Part shown: one piece after another, positions 8,923 to 20,571 of the stretch
How positions within the stretch are numbered: position 1 is the first letter of the stretch
How the letters are laid out: the number at the start of each line of letters is the position of its first letter
Source of the DNA: Armillaria gallica
Lineage: Eukaryota > Basidiomycota > Agaricomycetes > Agaricales > Physalacriaceae
Reading direction: 5' to 3'
DNA length: 64,000 nt
NCBI GenBank assembly: GCA_037576215.1
Contig: JBANDB010000001.1
Coordinates: forward strand, 6,324,001-6,388,000
Notes under the pieces: model-generated
Told to the model about the DNA's origin: nothing
Seen by the model: the letters and a program-made list of their open reading frames with translations, nothing else
The model's database searches: none
Position numbers and translations under genes: made by a program

Positions 8923-11900
8923 GTGAAAATTTTTGGCCAAATTCTGCTGCATGTGTTGCCTAGGGTACAACACCCAACGACTGACAATCGGAACGACCGC
9001 TGTGACGATGATAGACGTGCAGAACAGGACCCCCTGATGTGCCAGAATCAGGGAAGGAAAATACCATTCTTCAAGACATACGCGCCTCCCAACCAGGCGC
9101 AACCTTTGGAGCATTCAAAAAAAGATGTCGCCAGCCCCAAGCCTCTGCATACTGACCCTGTGAAGGACAAGGGTAAAGCAGTGGCTGGGAAGCTGCTCGA
9201 AGCTAATTCGAGAGACCACAATATGCAGGAGCGTCGTTGCTTTAGGTGTGGTCAGACCGGACACATTGCATCGAGCTTGGCATGCCCAGAGTATGGGAAG
9301 AAACCATTGTACGACCAAATCCATGCTGCACATACCATTATAATGGACACAATGTCGGACACCGTTGGATCCGAAGACCACCCTATGGGGGTGGAGAGAG
9401 AAGTGTCATTGGAATTGGATGAGGGCAAGAATAACGTCGCGTACGAGATATACGAAGCATCCAATGATGCAGACGACAGTGGTGATGAGGTGGAACAACT
9501 TCACCACATAGCTGAGGATGCATCTGATTGCTCGGGATACGAATCAAGCACCTCGGGATCCTCTGACGATGTGGTTGTGTATGGCCGCCCTTCCAGTAGC
9601 ACAGAGACCATGACATCAATATCTTTGTTTGAGTTTGGAGGAGCCATTGCACCTGACGTCATAAAGAATACATTAGTGATGCGAATGATGAAGGATATGG
9701 TGGACCGACCTGATCAAGAGGGGATCAGGGCTATGACAGAGGCGCGTGACGAACACCAACAGCAGGGTAGGGTACACCTGCATGTTAGTGAGGAGCCTGG
9801 TGATCGCCCTGTCCCCAAGGATAAACGTTGTCTAGTGACCCTAGTGAACATCAATGGCCTCGATGCAGTGACCTTGTGGGACAGCGGGAGTACATTGACG
9901 GCTATGTCCCCTGTGTTCGCAGACATAGCGAAGGTGCTCGTCTCTCGACTGAGGAATCCGGTCGTCCTACAGTTGGGTACTGTGGGCAGTTGCACAAAGA
10001 TCAACTTTGGTACAACAATGAAGGTAAAGACAACGGGATTCACTGGTATGGAGTACTTCGATGTGGTGAATATCGACAAGTATGATGCCATTATAGGGAC
10101 GCCGTTCATGCACAGGAACCAGGTCGTCCTTGACTTTGAGAAGAAGCAGGTAGTTGTGAATGGACATCTGGTCACGGGTAGATTGATTGATGGTGAGGAG
10201 GCTGATAAAATCGCTAGGAGATACCATCTTTGTAAGCCAGAAGGGGCAGCGAAATGACTGCACGGCTGCACGATAGAGGACATGGAGGACGAGGATGAGG
10301 CGAATGCTAGACTCGCCACAAAAGACAGTATGAACCTGAATGGAACCATGAGCGACAGTATCCTCGAGGAGAGGAATACCACGGCTGCTGACGTGGGCAA
10401 GATACGCCCCACTATGAACACTGACACTACGCAGAATATACACCCGGGAATATATGCACCTACATACGGAGTGTACTGCGAACCAACATCCTCAAAAGTA
10501 CTGGTCGAGGACATGGTCACGGACACTGAAGATGACTTGCACTTCCGTGAACATCACACCTTGGAGACGAAGATAGATACCCCACGCAAATGACGATTTT
10601 GGGACCGCCTGACTATACCCGAGAATATGGCATGGCCGGGCAATGCAAGAATGCCTCTCGAATGGAACATGATGACGAGTGATGTCCGAGGCATTGGCCT
10701 CCCCATGCATAGTATTGAGGAGGATGGGGAATCACTCGGGCCCTACGAATTCATGCGATCGCGATACCTGGACAAGAAACACCGGGAATCCCTACAACAA
10801 CAAATTCAGGTCAGGTCGGAGTTTGGATCCGACAAAATTATGGCCAGGATGAATCGGATGTGCGTGGAGAACGAACGCCAGAACAACCAGAAGAGTGATG
10901 GCCCACCTAAACCACGGCCCAGCAAGGAAAGGGCTAAATACAGCAAGAACGATATACCCGGGCTACGACAACAGTGGCATGATGAGTACGAGGACTTATT
11001 GCAAGGAGTTCCAGAAAGGATGCCTCCATTCCGTGATGTGAACCACGAAATACCCCTCATTGACAGGGATAAGCGATATCACTACCACCTGCCCCGCTGC
11101 CCGAACTCATTGAAGGGAGAATTTAACAAGAAAGTGGAGAAGTATATGCGAGCTGGGTGGTGGAAGCTAACTGCAGCCAGTCAGGCAGCATCTATGTTGT
11201 GCCTCCCAAAGAAGGATCGCCACCTCCGCACAGTAATTGACTGTAGACAACGGAATGAAAACACCGTGAAGGATGTTACGCCTATGCCTGACCAAGACAG
11301 GATATGGGAAGATGTCGCCAGGGGACGATATAGATCAAAGATAGACTTGTTGGACACGTATGAACAGGTTAGAATTATGCCTGATGATATCTGGAAAACA
11401 GCGTTCGCCACGATTAGGGGAACATTTACCAGCGCAGTGATGCAGCAAGGGGATTGCAATGCCCCTGCAACGTTTCAAAGGTTAATGACATCTATTTTTC
11501 AGGATGTCATCGGAGTGTTTATGCACGTCTATATTGACAACATCTTCGTATTTTCAGACTCGATAGAGGAGCACGAGTTGCACCTTCGCACCATATTTGA
11601 GCATCTGTGTGAGCAGACACTGTACCTTAAATGGTCAAAATGTGAGCTATATGCGGAACGTATAGACTGCTTGGGATACATTATCAATGACGACAGCCTA
11701 CATGCCGACGAAGATAAACTCACGCGCATAATGGAGTGGCGGACTCCCCGCACATACCATGATATTCAGAGGTTCATTGGCCTTGTACAATATTTATCGG
11801 TGTTTCTGCCAGATATCATGGCATACACTGGGCCGCTATTAGCCATGACTCAAAATGGGAATGTGTTTAGCTGGCACCCCATACATCAACGTTGCTTCGA

Positions 11901-14223
11901 CATGATCAAACATATGTGCAACAAGACACCTATATTGCGACCAATTGACCCCCAGGTGGCAGAACCGATATGGGTGGTGTGTGATGTGTCTAAGTCTGGA
12001 ATTGGGGCCATGTATGGCCAGGGAACGTCGTGGCAGACGTGCCGACCCACGGGTTTCATGTCAAAGAAATTCACGAATGCACAGCATAATTACTGAGTAC
12101 ACGAACTTGAAACATTGGCAATCCTGGAGGCATTGATGAAGTGGGAAGACAAACTCATGGGATATTGCATCCATGTTATTACCGATCATAAGGCTCTCAA
12201 GTTTTTCAAGATGCAGTCCAATCTCACAGGCCGCCAGATGCGGTGGATGGATTATCTATCCAGATTCGATTTCGATATCACATACATAAAAGGCAAGAAT
12301 AACAAGGTGGCAGACTGCCTATCCCACTACTACGAGATCAACGAGATCAACGACATCCACGTAGCGCAAGAATATGTGCGTGCTGATGCGAGGATTGACC
12401 CTACGGGTGAGGACCTCCCTCCTGACCGATTTGTGGAGGTAACTAGGGGTGTGGTGGAATTGCGCGCAATGCAGGAAGAGGAACATCGGAGATCTCGCCG
12501 GCTGCAAGAGAAGCTGGAACTACGAGATGCTGAAGCACAAGAGCTCGCAGCCAATGTTGCCATAGCATCCACAGCAGGAACACCCTCAGCCTTGACAGTG
12601 CACTCAGATGCAATAGGTATCACGATCGAGGACATGCTACACAGTGGGCCTAGCCTAGACCGCATTCTAATGGAGGACGATGACTTTACGGCGAATATTC
12701 GGAACGGATACTGCAACGACACACTGTTCAAGATTATACTCGACGCCCCCAGAGAGCATAGCCAGTTTGAGGTACTGGATGGGCTGATCTGGACCCAGAA
12801 CCGTGGTGGTGAAAGGGTACTATGTATCCCTAGGGCGAATCACGGTGACAAGTCGCTGCAGGGAGTGGTGTTGGACCAGGCGCATCGAGCACTGGGACAT
12901 TATGGGTTCCAGCACATGTCAGAATATGTGCGACGGTGGTATTGGTGGCCTCAGATGGTGTCCGATGCGAAATTATTCTGCAAGACTTGTGAAGAATGCC
13001 AGAAGTGCAAGGGGAATACTAAACTGACCCCCGGGAAATTGCACACACTACCCATCCCTACGAAGCCTTGGGACTCTATCAGAATGGACTTCGTTGGCCC
13101 ATTCCCTGAAGTGGTGAGCGACGATGGTAGGAAATTCAACTACCTTTGGGTTATAGTATGTCGCATGACGAGTATGGTACACCTCGTACCGGTACACACC
13201 ACGATGACCGCACGCCAATTGTTGGGAGTATATATGTGGGAAATCGTCCATTTGCACGGACTCCCTAGCTCGATAGTCAGTGATAGAGATCCCAAATTCA
13301 CCTCTAAGTGGTGGAGGGAGCTACACAAGATGCTGGGGTCTCGACTGTTGATGTCAACATCCTTTCACCCTCAGATGGATGGTATGACTGAACGGATGAA
13401 CCAATTGATTGGCCAGATGTTTCGTGCTGGGTTGCGCCCCGACCAGAGGGACTGGTATGGCAAGGTGGAGTTGACGGAGTTCGCGATTAATGCGAGTGTG
13501 AGTGACACAACAAAATTTGCACCGTTTGAACTAAATGGGGGGTATATGCCATCCATGATACACGAGATATGGCACACGGAACAGATCATACCAGGCGTAC
13601 GAGCCTTTGTGGAGACAGCGTTATTGAACCTCGCATCTGCGCATGATGCTATCATTGAAGCCCGGGCATTCCAGACTAGCAGAGCCAACAAGAAATGGGG
13701 GGAGGAGCCTAGCATAAAGACAGGCGATTTGGTGTACCTCTCGACAAAAAACCTTAACATACTGAAAGGCAGGGCTAGAAAACTATACCCTAAGTATATT
13801 GGCCCATACAAAGTCATGGAATCATACCCAGAAATGTCTAACTACACGTTGGAACTACCACTGGCATTGCAGACCAGGCAGATACACCTGAAATTTCATG
13901 TGAGCCTGTTACGTCCCCACCACGCTAACAATGACGCACTATTTCCGAATCGCGATCAACCCAAGCCATATGACTTTGGGGCTCCGGACGATGCCGAGTG
14001 GTTCGTAGAGGAAATCATCGGTCATCGTTGGCCTCAGCGCAACAAGCTGGAACTACAAGTGCGATGGAGCCTAGGCGATACGACATGGAAGCCGTTGGCT
14101 CACTGCAAGGACCTGGCGGTGTTAGACCGTTACCTCGAAGTGATGGGGGTCACATCACCTAAACAACTGCCGAAAAAAGCTGAAGAGCAGGGCAATCAGG
14201 TGCCTCGAACCACGCGTGGATGA
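8923..14223 (+). pseudogene. gag(partial)-pol polyprotein of Ty3/gypsy element 1
   Basis: One frame runs throughout, broken by TGA at 10255, 10591 and 12094. Domains in order: a zinc knuckle CFRCGQTGH...C near 9236-9285, spaced CX2CX4HX6C rather than X4; an aspartic protease with WDSGST near 9880; RT (about 11040-11750) with KKDRHLRTVIDCRQRN, IDLLDTYEQ and a mutated catalytic box YIDN at 11530-11541; RNase H (about 11950-12330) with VITDHKALKFF, whose start is cut by the TGA at 12094; integrase with an HHCC finger (RALGHYGFQH, CKTCEEC) and acidic residues in IRMDFVGPF, SIVSDRDPKF and GMTERMNQL; and a C-terminal chromo-like segment WFVEEIIGHRW. The first readable codons at 8923 follow a stop, so the N-terminal Gag is missing. 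The protein would make, process and integrate element cDNA. This copy cannot, as RT has lost a metal-binding Asp and the frame is broken. Confidence 0.85.
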
Positions 14224-14357
14224 TGAGCTCGGCAGCATTAGGCAAGAAGATTCGCTCCTCGATGTTGACACTGGAAGAGCAGCGCCAGGAAATATTTTCA
14301 AGACGATGATCCCCTATAAAGAGCAGGGGGCCCCACAGCACAACTCTCGAGCACCCC

Positions 14358-17272
14358 ATGATGTTGAAACAACAAATCGCGCTTGCCATACTTTTGCTCG
14401 TACAATACGCGTCCTCTACATCCAGCGACGACCCCAATGCGAATGGGAATTGGCCACTTTTCCCATATTGGATGACAGGTACCAGTGGGGGAATGCCACC
14501 GAACCAGGCTGGTCCCCCAGCATCGTATGGAGCCTACCCACCATTGGCGAGCCCGAATGCTCAGACAGCCAGCATTGGCTGGCCTAACCTGTATATGTAT
14601 GCCCTGTTCGGCCAACCACCACCATTTAATTTCTTGCAGCCACCACTGATGTTATACGGTGGATTCGCACCTACCCAGCATGTAGGGCAACCGACAGGTG
14701 CTGAGACCACACTGCATACAGGTGAGGAGGTACCCATGGCTATTGACCAGACTACCGACATTTTTGCAGTAGGAACAGCTTTGACGCAGCAGCATGCCAC
14801 ACCTATGGCAGGACTGTCTAGAGAACAGGACATGCCAACAGAGCCTTGGGCATGGCGCGAGACAGGTGGTAGTCATAACGACCAACCTCACCAACGTAGC
14901 CCGTCCCCTCACCACTGCTCATACCACAGGATAGCTCATGATGACAACGAAGCGGAGGAGGAAGAATACTACTGTGGAAAGGGGAAACAGAGAGTGTCTC
15001 CCCATGACTTAGAACAGAGTGACTGGCTGAGGATTGTAGACATCTATGTGAAGAGGACAGGAACATAGAGTGTGCCTGCCGGAGGGCCGAAACGGCGCCC
15101 ATTCCCGAACAAATCCTCGGGTTACAGGCATGAGAACTGGCGGATGTGCACGCATCCCCTGATGATGCGATGACTGGTGCACTACGCAACCAGCTCTCGA
15201 TGAATCAGGACCTGATGCGCCACTGTAAGGAACTCGAGAAGCTGCTCCACAAGTGTCAGCCTTCTCCCGAATGGGAGTATCAACACTCACACAAACGGTA
15301 CCGCAACTCGTGCCCCCATCATGTGGAGCAGCACCGTCGGAACGACCTTGACGAGTTTCTTGAGGATGACAGGGATTATCCCCAGCAACGCACACCATGA
15401 GAGCAGGGAAGGGGTGGGTTCACCGCGCCTCGGGCACAGGAGGGCCCTGGCTTCTCGAGAACCAGAGACTCACCTAGTGGACGGCTGATGAAGCAACCTG
15501 CCGATGTTGTCACCGCTTGGCCTAAGAGGCATCAATGCCTCGTGGACGAGGATGCGCACAATGAGGCACTAGATTCATATGACCAGAGGAGTTTTGCAGG
15601 CCGGGTTATAGACTGCCACGCGACCCTTGAAGAGTTAATCGCAGATCTCTCTCGTGAGCTCCCAATGATGCCCCTGCCCAACAGCTCTTACCCCAAGCGT
15701 GCCATTGAAAATCGACCCATGGCTGATGTGATAGAGGGCATGGGGTCGAGCAGTGACAAGGATGAAGAACCGAACGTGTTGAACTCGGTGCAACGAGCTC
15801 GTCTTTTTGTACAACACCGTAGTCGGCGTCTCCGCCACCCTGGTAAACTACCTCTCTGGCTTCGAACAGTCAAGAATAGCACTGTACCATCGGGGATGGA
15901 ACGGGATAATTCCTTCAGAGGAATGTATGGGCTGGGGTTCCTGTACGACCCCCGCACGAATATAATGTACACAGATCATGAGGCTGTGGACGCCGCAAAA
16001 GCACTGGAGGAGGGAATGGCCATTCCCGTTCCCACAAATATGGCGAATCGACCGAATCCCAGAGGCTTCCCTATGAATGTACGTGAAGTGCAAGAATCCA
16101 TTGTGTTCGTACACATGCGCCGCCCTGGCTGGCAAGCCATGCTACGGCTCCTATGGGAGTTCCAACACATTGCAATGTCCGTGATTGGGCGGTACTGTGA
16201 CTTATCGATGCACGAGGTAGTGGAGATTTTTGAGAAGGATGACCGATTGCACATCCTTGCTCAGGGACTGCTGCGTCCATACTTCATACCCATCCACCCC
16301 CACTTCCTACGCACCAGACCCGGATCCATCGCGAACGGGGCTGGCTTGCCCACGCCCTTGAACGGGTCATTGGACGACTGGTGTCGGTACACTGCTCACC
16401 ATTTTCGACCTAACGGACCCAACCCCACCAGTGGCATACTCATGGACGCGTCCTACCGTGTCAGCTATGCCAGCATATGGGGGATGCTGCTGATGCGGTT
16501 CCTTCACCCTACAACAGTGAAAAAATACTACGCAAGACACTTCGTGGGCATTGTGTTTCGCCCGCAGTATTATGCGGACTTCATCAGGTCATGGAACGCG
16601 GAACAGACCGAGGAACTACCAATAATGGTCACATCTGGGGCTCCTACATTGTGACAGATGGTCTTTCACGGCAACAGGGAGAACTTGTCAGAACTAGACG
16701 TAGTTCGTCACTTGGCATCCTGTGCTATCACCCAGGACATGCTGGATAGTGCATACCCATGGGCGTTAATATGGGTAGATCAGCATAATAACATGCACTT
16801 CCATGACCGGAACTGGGAACTGGAACTGGAACGTTTGGAACGTATCTGTCATTATGGTGAACCAGCCATAGCAGTATCCTTGCAGGGATGGTGGTCCCCA
16901 GACGAAGGAGACACGCATCGCATCCGCGCGATCCTGTACTACAAGTGATATGAATCTCAGTCGCCGTCATGGCCACCTACAGCCCAGTCTTATTGGTTGT
17001 TGCATGGTGAGGATAGCCGTTTTACTTGGCTCAATGTGTTCCCCCCACCCAACCCCATCAGACCACCTACACTGACATCGTTGGACCTGGGTTCTGATGA
17101 GCCGGAACCCGACATCCCCATGATGGACAACGCTGATGGAGAACATGAGCTCGATGTTGCGCCTAATGGCACCACAATCGACACACCTATGGATGACTCC
17201 ACACCACAATGCACACCGTCCGAGGACTCTGACTTGAGTCTTAAGCCTGGACAACGATCTCAGAGTGCATAG
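14358..17272 (+). pseudogene. Additional coding region between pol and the 3' LTR (unrecognised)
   Basis: The first part (14358-15068) opens with a hydrophobic stretch IALAILLLVQYASS and continues Pro/Gly-rich, ending basic and acidic. After a frame change near 15070-15140 one frame runs to 17272, interrupted only by TGA at about 15131, 15398, 16652 and 16946. It holds a helix ILGLQA...ELADVH...KELEKLL, an R/H-rich segment, and a globular part with VPTNMANRPNPRGF, LLWEFQHI and YRVSYASIWGMLLMRFL, then an acidic Pro-rich tail. The position matches where env-like genes sit in some Ty3 elements, but I see no obvious transmembrane anchor apart from the N-terminal hydrophobic segment. I recall similar ORFs near basidiomycete retroelements but cannot name a function. 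It could be an extra structural protein, a captured host gene, or a diverged Gag from a neighbouring copy. Confidence 0.6.
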
Positions 17273-17311
17273 AGGGTGTCAAGACCGCTGACGTGGTCTG
17301 GTCGGGGGGGG

Positions 17312-17478
17312 TGTAATGGGTAATACCCATATCTACAACCATCTCATTATTTAGTACTGATTGGTATCAGCTTCGCCGATACACCTATATATTCCATACA
17401 TAGCTTTATGTAACAGTAGCTTTTATCTTGTACACCTTTCGTAACTGATCAATATACGTTGGTCTAAGTTACGTTGCA
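17312..17478 (+). repeat. 3' LTR of element 1 with preceding G-rich tract
   Basis: It begins TGTAATGGGTAATACCC right after a run of eight or nine G (about 17304-17311, the likely polypurine primer) and ends GTTACGTTGCA, giving TG...CA ends over 167 bp. A TATATAT motif lies near 17383. No matching 5' copy was found in the window, so the boundary rests on ends and position alone. Confidence 0.5.
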
Positions 17479-18489
17479 TGCTGCGAGACTAAGGCTCCCT
17501 TACAGCAAGTATCACCAAGCCACAGAAGGCATTCATTGGCGGCAGCGAATCTGGATTGGGCCAGCCATTGTGCCCAAGAACTGAAGGCGATGAAGAAGGG
17601 TGATGTCAGATCTGCCAACGTTGTGAAAAGATATCCAAGAGAACTAAATATGAACTCACTTTTGTGTGTGTGGTGCAAAAGGTACCATTGACTAGTAGCT
17701 GCAGTCTGCAGACATACGGTACCCGACGACGTCGTGAGACTAGCGGCGATGATATAAATCCATTCTGCAGGCATGTCGTTTGTCAGGCAACACAGCATAG
17801 GCATTGACTCCAAGGTGGTCTAGTGAATGTGGCGCAAAATATTATCATCCATAATGATAGAATTGACACGAAACAGGGTCCAGGAAGATATCGGTAGTCG
17901 AACCCTGCATTCTGTTGGGGTAACGGTGGCACTGATGGACAGTATCGAGCTCATGCATCTTCGAGTTGGAGGTGGCGATGTGGCTCAACTATGGTTCGCC
18001 TCGGATAGGAGCAACCATCGCATGAGGAGAGAGCCAGTATCAGTCTGTGCTGGTGGCTAAGACATGACCATGATGGTGGTAGCAGAGAGAAAGGAAGTTA
18101 ATGGGCAAAACCAAGAAGCCACGAGCCTTACATAGCAGCAGTGTTTGTGCCACACAGACAGATCCCTGTTCAGATTTCCACAGCCCGGAATCAATCATAT
18201 CCGAGTCACTGCAGGACAACAACAAGCGGTAAGGCCAGGGTCGGTACCGGTTTCTTGTGGCACTACGGCGGTGTTGGAAGTTGGGAGCCAGCTCTGAACG
18301 TGCAGGCCGATGATTTGCGAATCCAGTGCAGAGTATGATTTTTTCAGCAGGACTTAACAGATAGGAAGTAATGAACGCGAAATTGACCATGAGCCACTGT
18401 TGGAGGGCAAAAGAAGATGATCGGGCCAAAGACGTGTTCCCTATTTTTGGATATCCGGCATCTTAAATCCAAGCCGGGTTCTTCTTGGA
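17479..18489. other. No gene recognised apart from one tRNA-like unit
   Basis: Open stretches on both strands lack recognisable domains. The only structure seen is the tRNA-like unit at 17880-17940. The remainder could be old repeat or intergenic DNA. Confidence 0.3.
17880..17940 (-). repeat. tRNA-like / SINE-like unit, copy 1 (weak)
   Basis: The reverse complement contains AGTGCCACCGTTA followed about 20 bases later by GGTTCGACTACC, resembling the A box and B box of RNA polymerase III internal promoters. No clear T-run follows, so this copy is weaker than those at 21.6-22.7 kb. Confidence 0.35.
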
Positions 18490-19195
18490 TATGGTCGGCG
18501 ATGACAAGCATAGGGAAGGACGAATCGACCTGAGTCGCAGGTGTGTGTGGCTCCCATCTACTTCTCAATTCGTTATTGACCTCTGTTCACAGTGCACGGC
18601 ATTGTTCAAAGTCGACATACAACGTCGCGTCACTGCACAGGTATGGCTATCTGTTTAAGTTTTCCTGACAAAAGCTGAGTTGAAAGCAGGGTATGTATGT
18701 AGAGGGACGGCGACATGGACTCGAGGATATCATTAAGGGAGGACCGCACTAGCCAGGGCCGTGACACGCGTGGCGAGAAAGGGAGGACCATCAGGATGGT
18801 CGTCATGTCAAGGGGAGGGGCTGAAGAGATTCCAAAAATGGACGACGAGGGATGGGTTGGTGGTAACATCCAGATACCGAGTGCGTGTGCCATTTTCTCC
18901 TATTACTGCGATTACTAACCCATTTGAACAGCTCTAAGCCGAGCGCACGTCAATTGAGAAGACCACCATTTGCTCCTGAACACAACTTTCATCATTGGCA
19001 TCACTGTCCCCATAGCCTCACGCTCGTTTCGAATAGACACCAGATATGCATCAAGCTGACTCAATCTCACCAGAGCTCAATACTCTGCGCTCCTTGCGCC
19101 CCAATCATATTGGCCGACGAGTATGGAGTCCGCAACGCCTCTCTCATCCTCATCTAAGTCAGGGCCTCAGCTCACCAATTGTACAATGACTTCCC
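18490..19195 (+). repeat. Direct repeat, left copy (hydrolase 5'-region duplicate)
   Basis: Segments here recur in the same order at 19740-20510, for example GGTCGGCGATGACA, TAGAGGGACGGYGACA, GACTCGAGGATATCA and AGCGCACGTCAAYTGAGAAG. The last part (TTGAACAG...GCGCACGTCA) also resembles the intron 1/exon 2 junction of the hydrolase at 20660-20730. The copies have diverged by many substitutions and indels. Confidence 0.6.
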
Positions 19196-19739
19196 ATCAG
19201 TGAAGACGGGAAGGCGACACAGACAGTAAGCCACGGGAATGGTACATTCCTGTTCCCCTCTGCTAAACGTCGGCTCTAAGTAACTATCGGCTGGGTTCGA
19301 CTAGCTGATTTTGGAATACCTTCGGCCTCCCCAGTAAGACAGTCAGGATATGCTTGTATGTTTGGTGCAGAATTCCATTCAACTCCCATCTTCCCTTCTC
19401 ATCTCATCCTCCACTCTCCTCTCCTCATCGCCGTCTTCCTCTCTTTTGATGACTGCCTCGTGTTATGCGATTAGGAGGATATCGGTGGGTCGTCGAGTCC
19501 CGGTTTGTTGGTTGCTGTGACTTTGTCACACTACCAGCTCAACGGTGGACTACCATCATCAAGGTTAGGACACCGTGATTCTGCCTATTCTTGCTTTCTG
19601 ACTTTTCTTTTCCTAGATATGAATTTTTGATGACTAGGATAAGCCCTTCTTGAAGGTATGCCGCCTGTCCGCATCAAAGCGCGTTGCTCAGAAAGTCTTT
19701 GATTTGTTACTGACTATTTAAAGCGGGTGGTTCAAAGTA
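19196..19739. other. Spacer between the direct repeats
   Basis: C/T-rich sequence near 19380-19450 and otherwise unremarkable DNA. No open frame of interest, and I see nothing in it. Confidence 0.3.
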
Positions 19740-20510
19740 CGGTCGGCGATGACAGGCATAGTGAAGAACGAGTCAACATGGTTCACAGGTGTGTGCTGCT
19801 CCCATCTGGTTCTCAATTGATTACCTACCTCTGTTCAGACTACACGGCACGGAACTGACAGCGAGAGTGCCGTTCAAGCTTGCTCCATACAACATCAATA
19901 GCGGAGTCCCTGCGAGAGGTACTGCTGTCTCTTGTTTTACTGATGTAAGCTGATTGGAATCCAGGCCATGCCTGTAGAGGGACGGTGACACGGACTCGAG
20001 GATATCACTGAGGGAGGGTCCCACCAGCCAGGGCTGTGACACGCAGGGAGAGAAAGGGATGACCGTCTGGGATGCATGCGTGGATGGGTGTTCACTGAAG
20101 GAGATGCGAGGATGGTCGTGATGTCAAGGGAGGGTTGAAGAAGTGACAAAAATAGACGAGGAGGGGTTTTGCTGTTGCTAGCCCACTTGAACAGTGCTAA
20201 GCTGAGCGCACGTCAACTGAGAAGACCACAAGGCTCCCGAACATGACTTTCATCATCAGCATCATTGTCCTCATAAACTCGCGCTCGTTCAGGATGGACA
20301 GCAGCTTCGTGTCAGTAACTTGAATACAGCTTTCTTCGACATCACTCAGACTATCACTATGCTTGTTTCTATTGATAGTCATTCTCACCCAAGCCCAACC
20401 CTCCATGCTCCTCATATCGGCTGGTGAGTACGGAGCGCTCAAGGCGTCTTACTCATGCTCATCCAAGTCGGGGTCACAGCTCACCAATTCTACAATGATA
20501 TCCTGTGCAT
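19740..20510 (+). repeat. Direct repeat, right copy
   Basis: Collinear with 18490-19195 (offset about 1.25 kb). It shares the GTCGGCGATGACA start, the GACTCGAGGATATCACTGAGGGAGG block and the CAGCTCACCAATT block near its end. It lies directly upstream of the broken hydrolase, so the duplication probably involved that gene's 5' side. Confidence 0.6.
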
Positions 20511-20571
20511 TGTTTGACGGCGAGACAACGTTTCTGATGGATGTGCAATGGTAGTTGACATCCAGTGAACT

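Larger units (their letters stand above)
8917..17478 (+). mobile_element. 5'-truncated Ty3/gypsy retrotransposon with an extra 3' coding region
   Basis: The order is zinc knuckle, aspartic protease, reverse transcriptase, RNase H, integrase with a chromo-like tail, then about 3 kb of further coding sequence, a G-rich tract and one short LTR (17312-17478). RT before integrase identifies the Ty3/gypsy class. Gag capsid sequence and the 5' LTR are absent. The pol frame (8920-14223) is continuous except for three in-frame TGA codons, and the downstream region carries several more. It is immobile by its own means. Confidence 0.85.

Noticed and set aside
9714..10526. Long minus-strand open frame of 270 codons
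   Set aside because: It lies opposite the protease region of element 1 and has the Ser/Val-rich texture of an antisense shadow.
14358..14450. Signal peptide proving an envelope protein in element 1
   Set aside because: A single hydrophobic stretch is not enough. No anchor, Cys pattern or cleavage motif follows, and the start codon is not certain.
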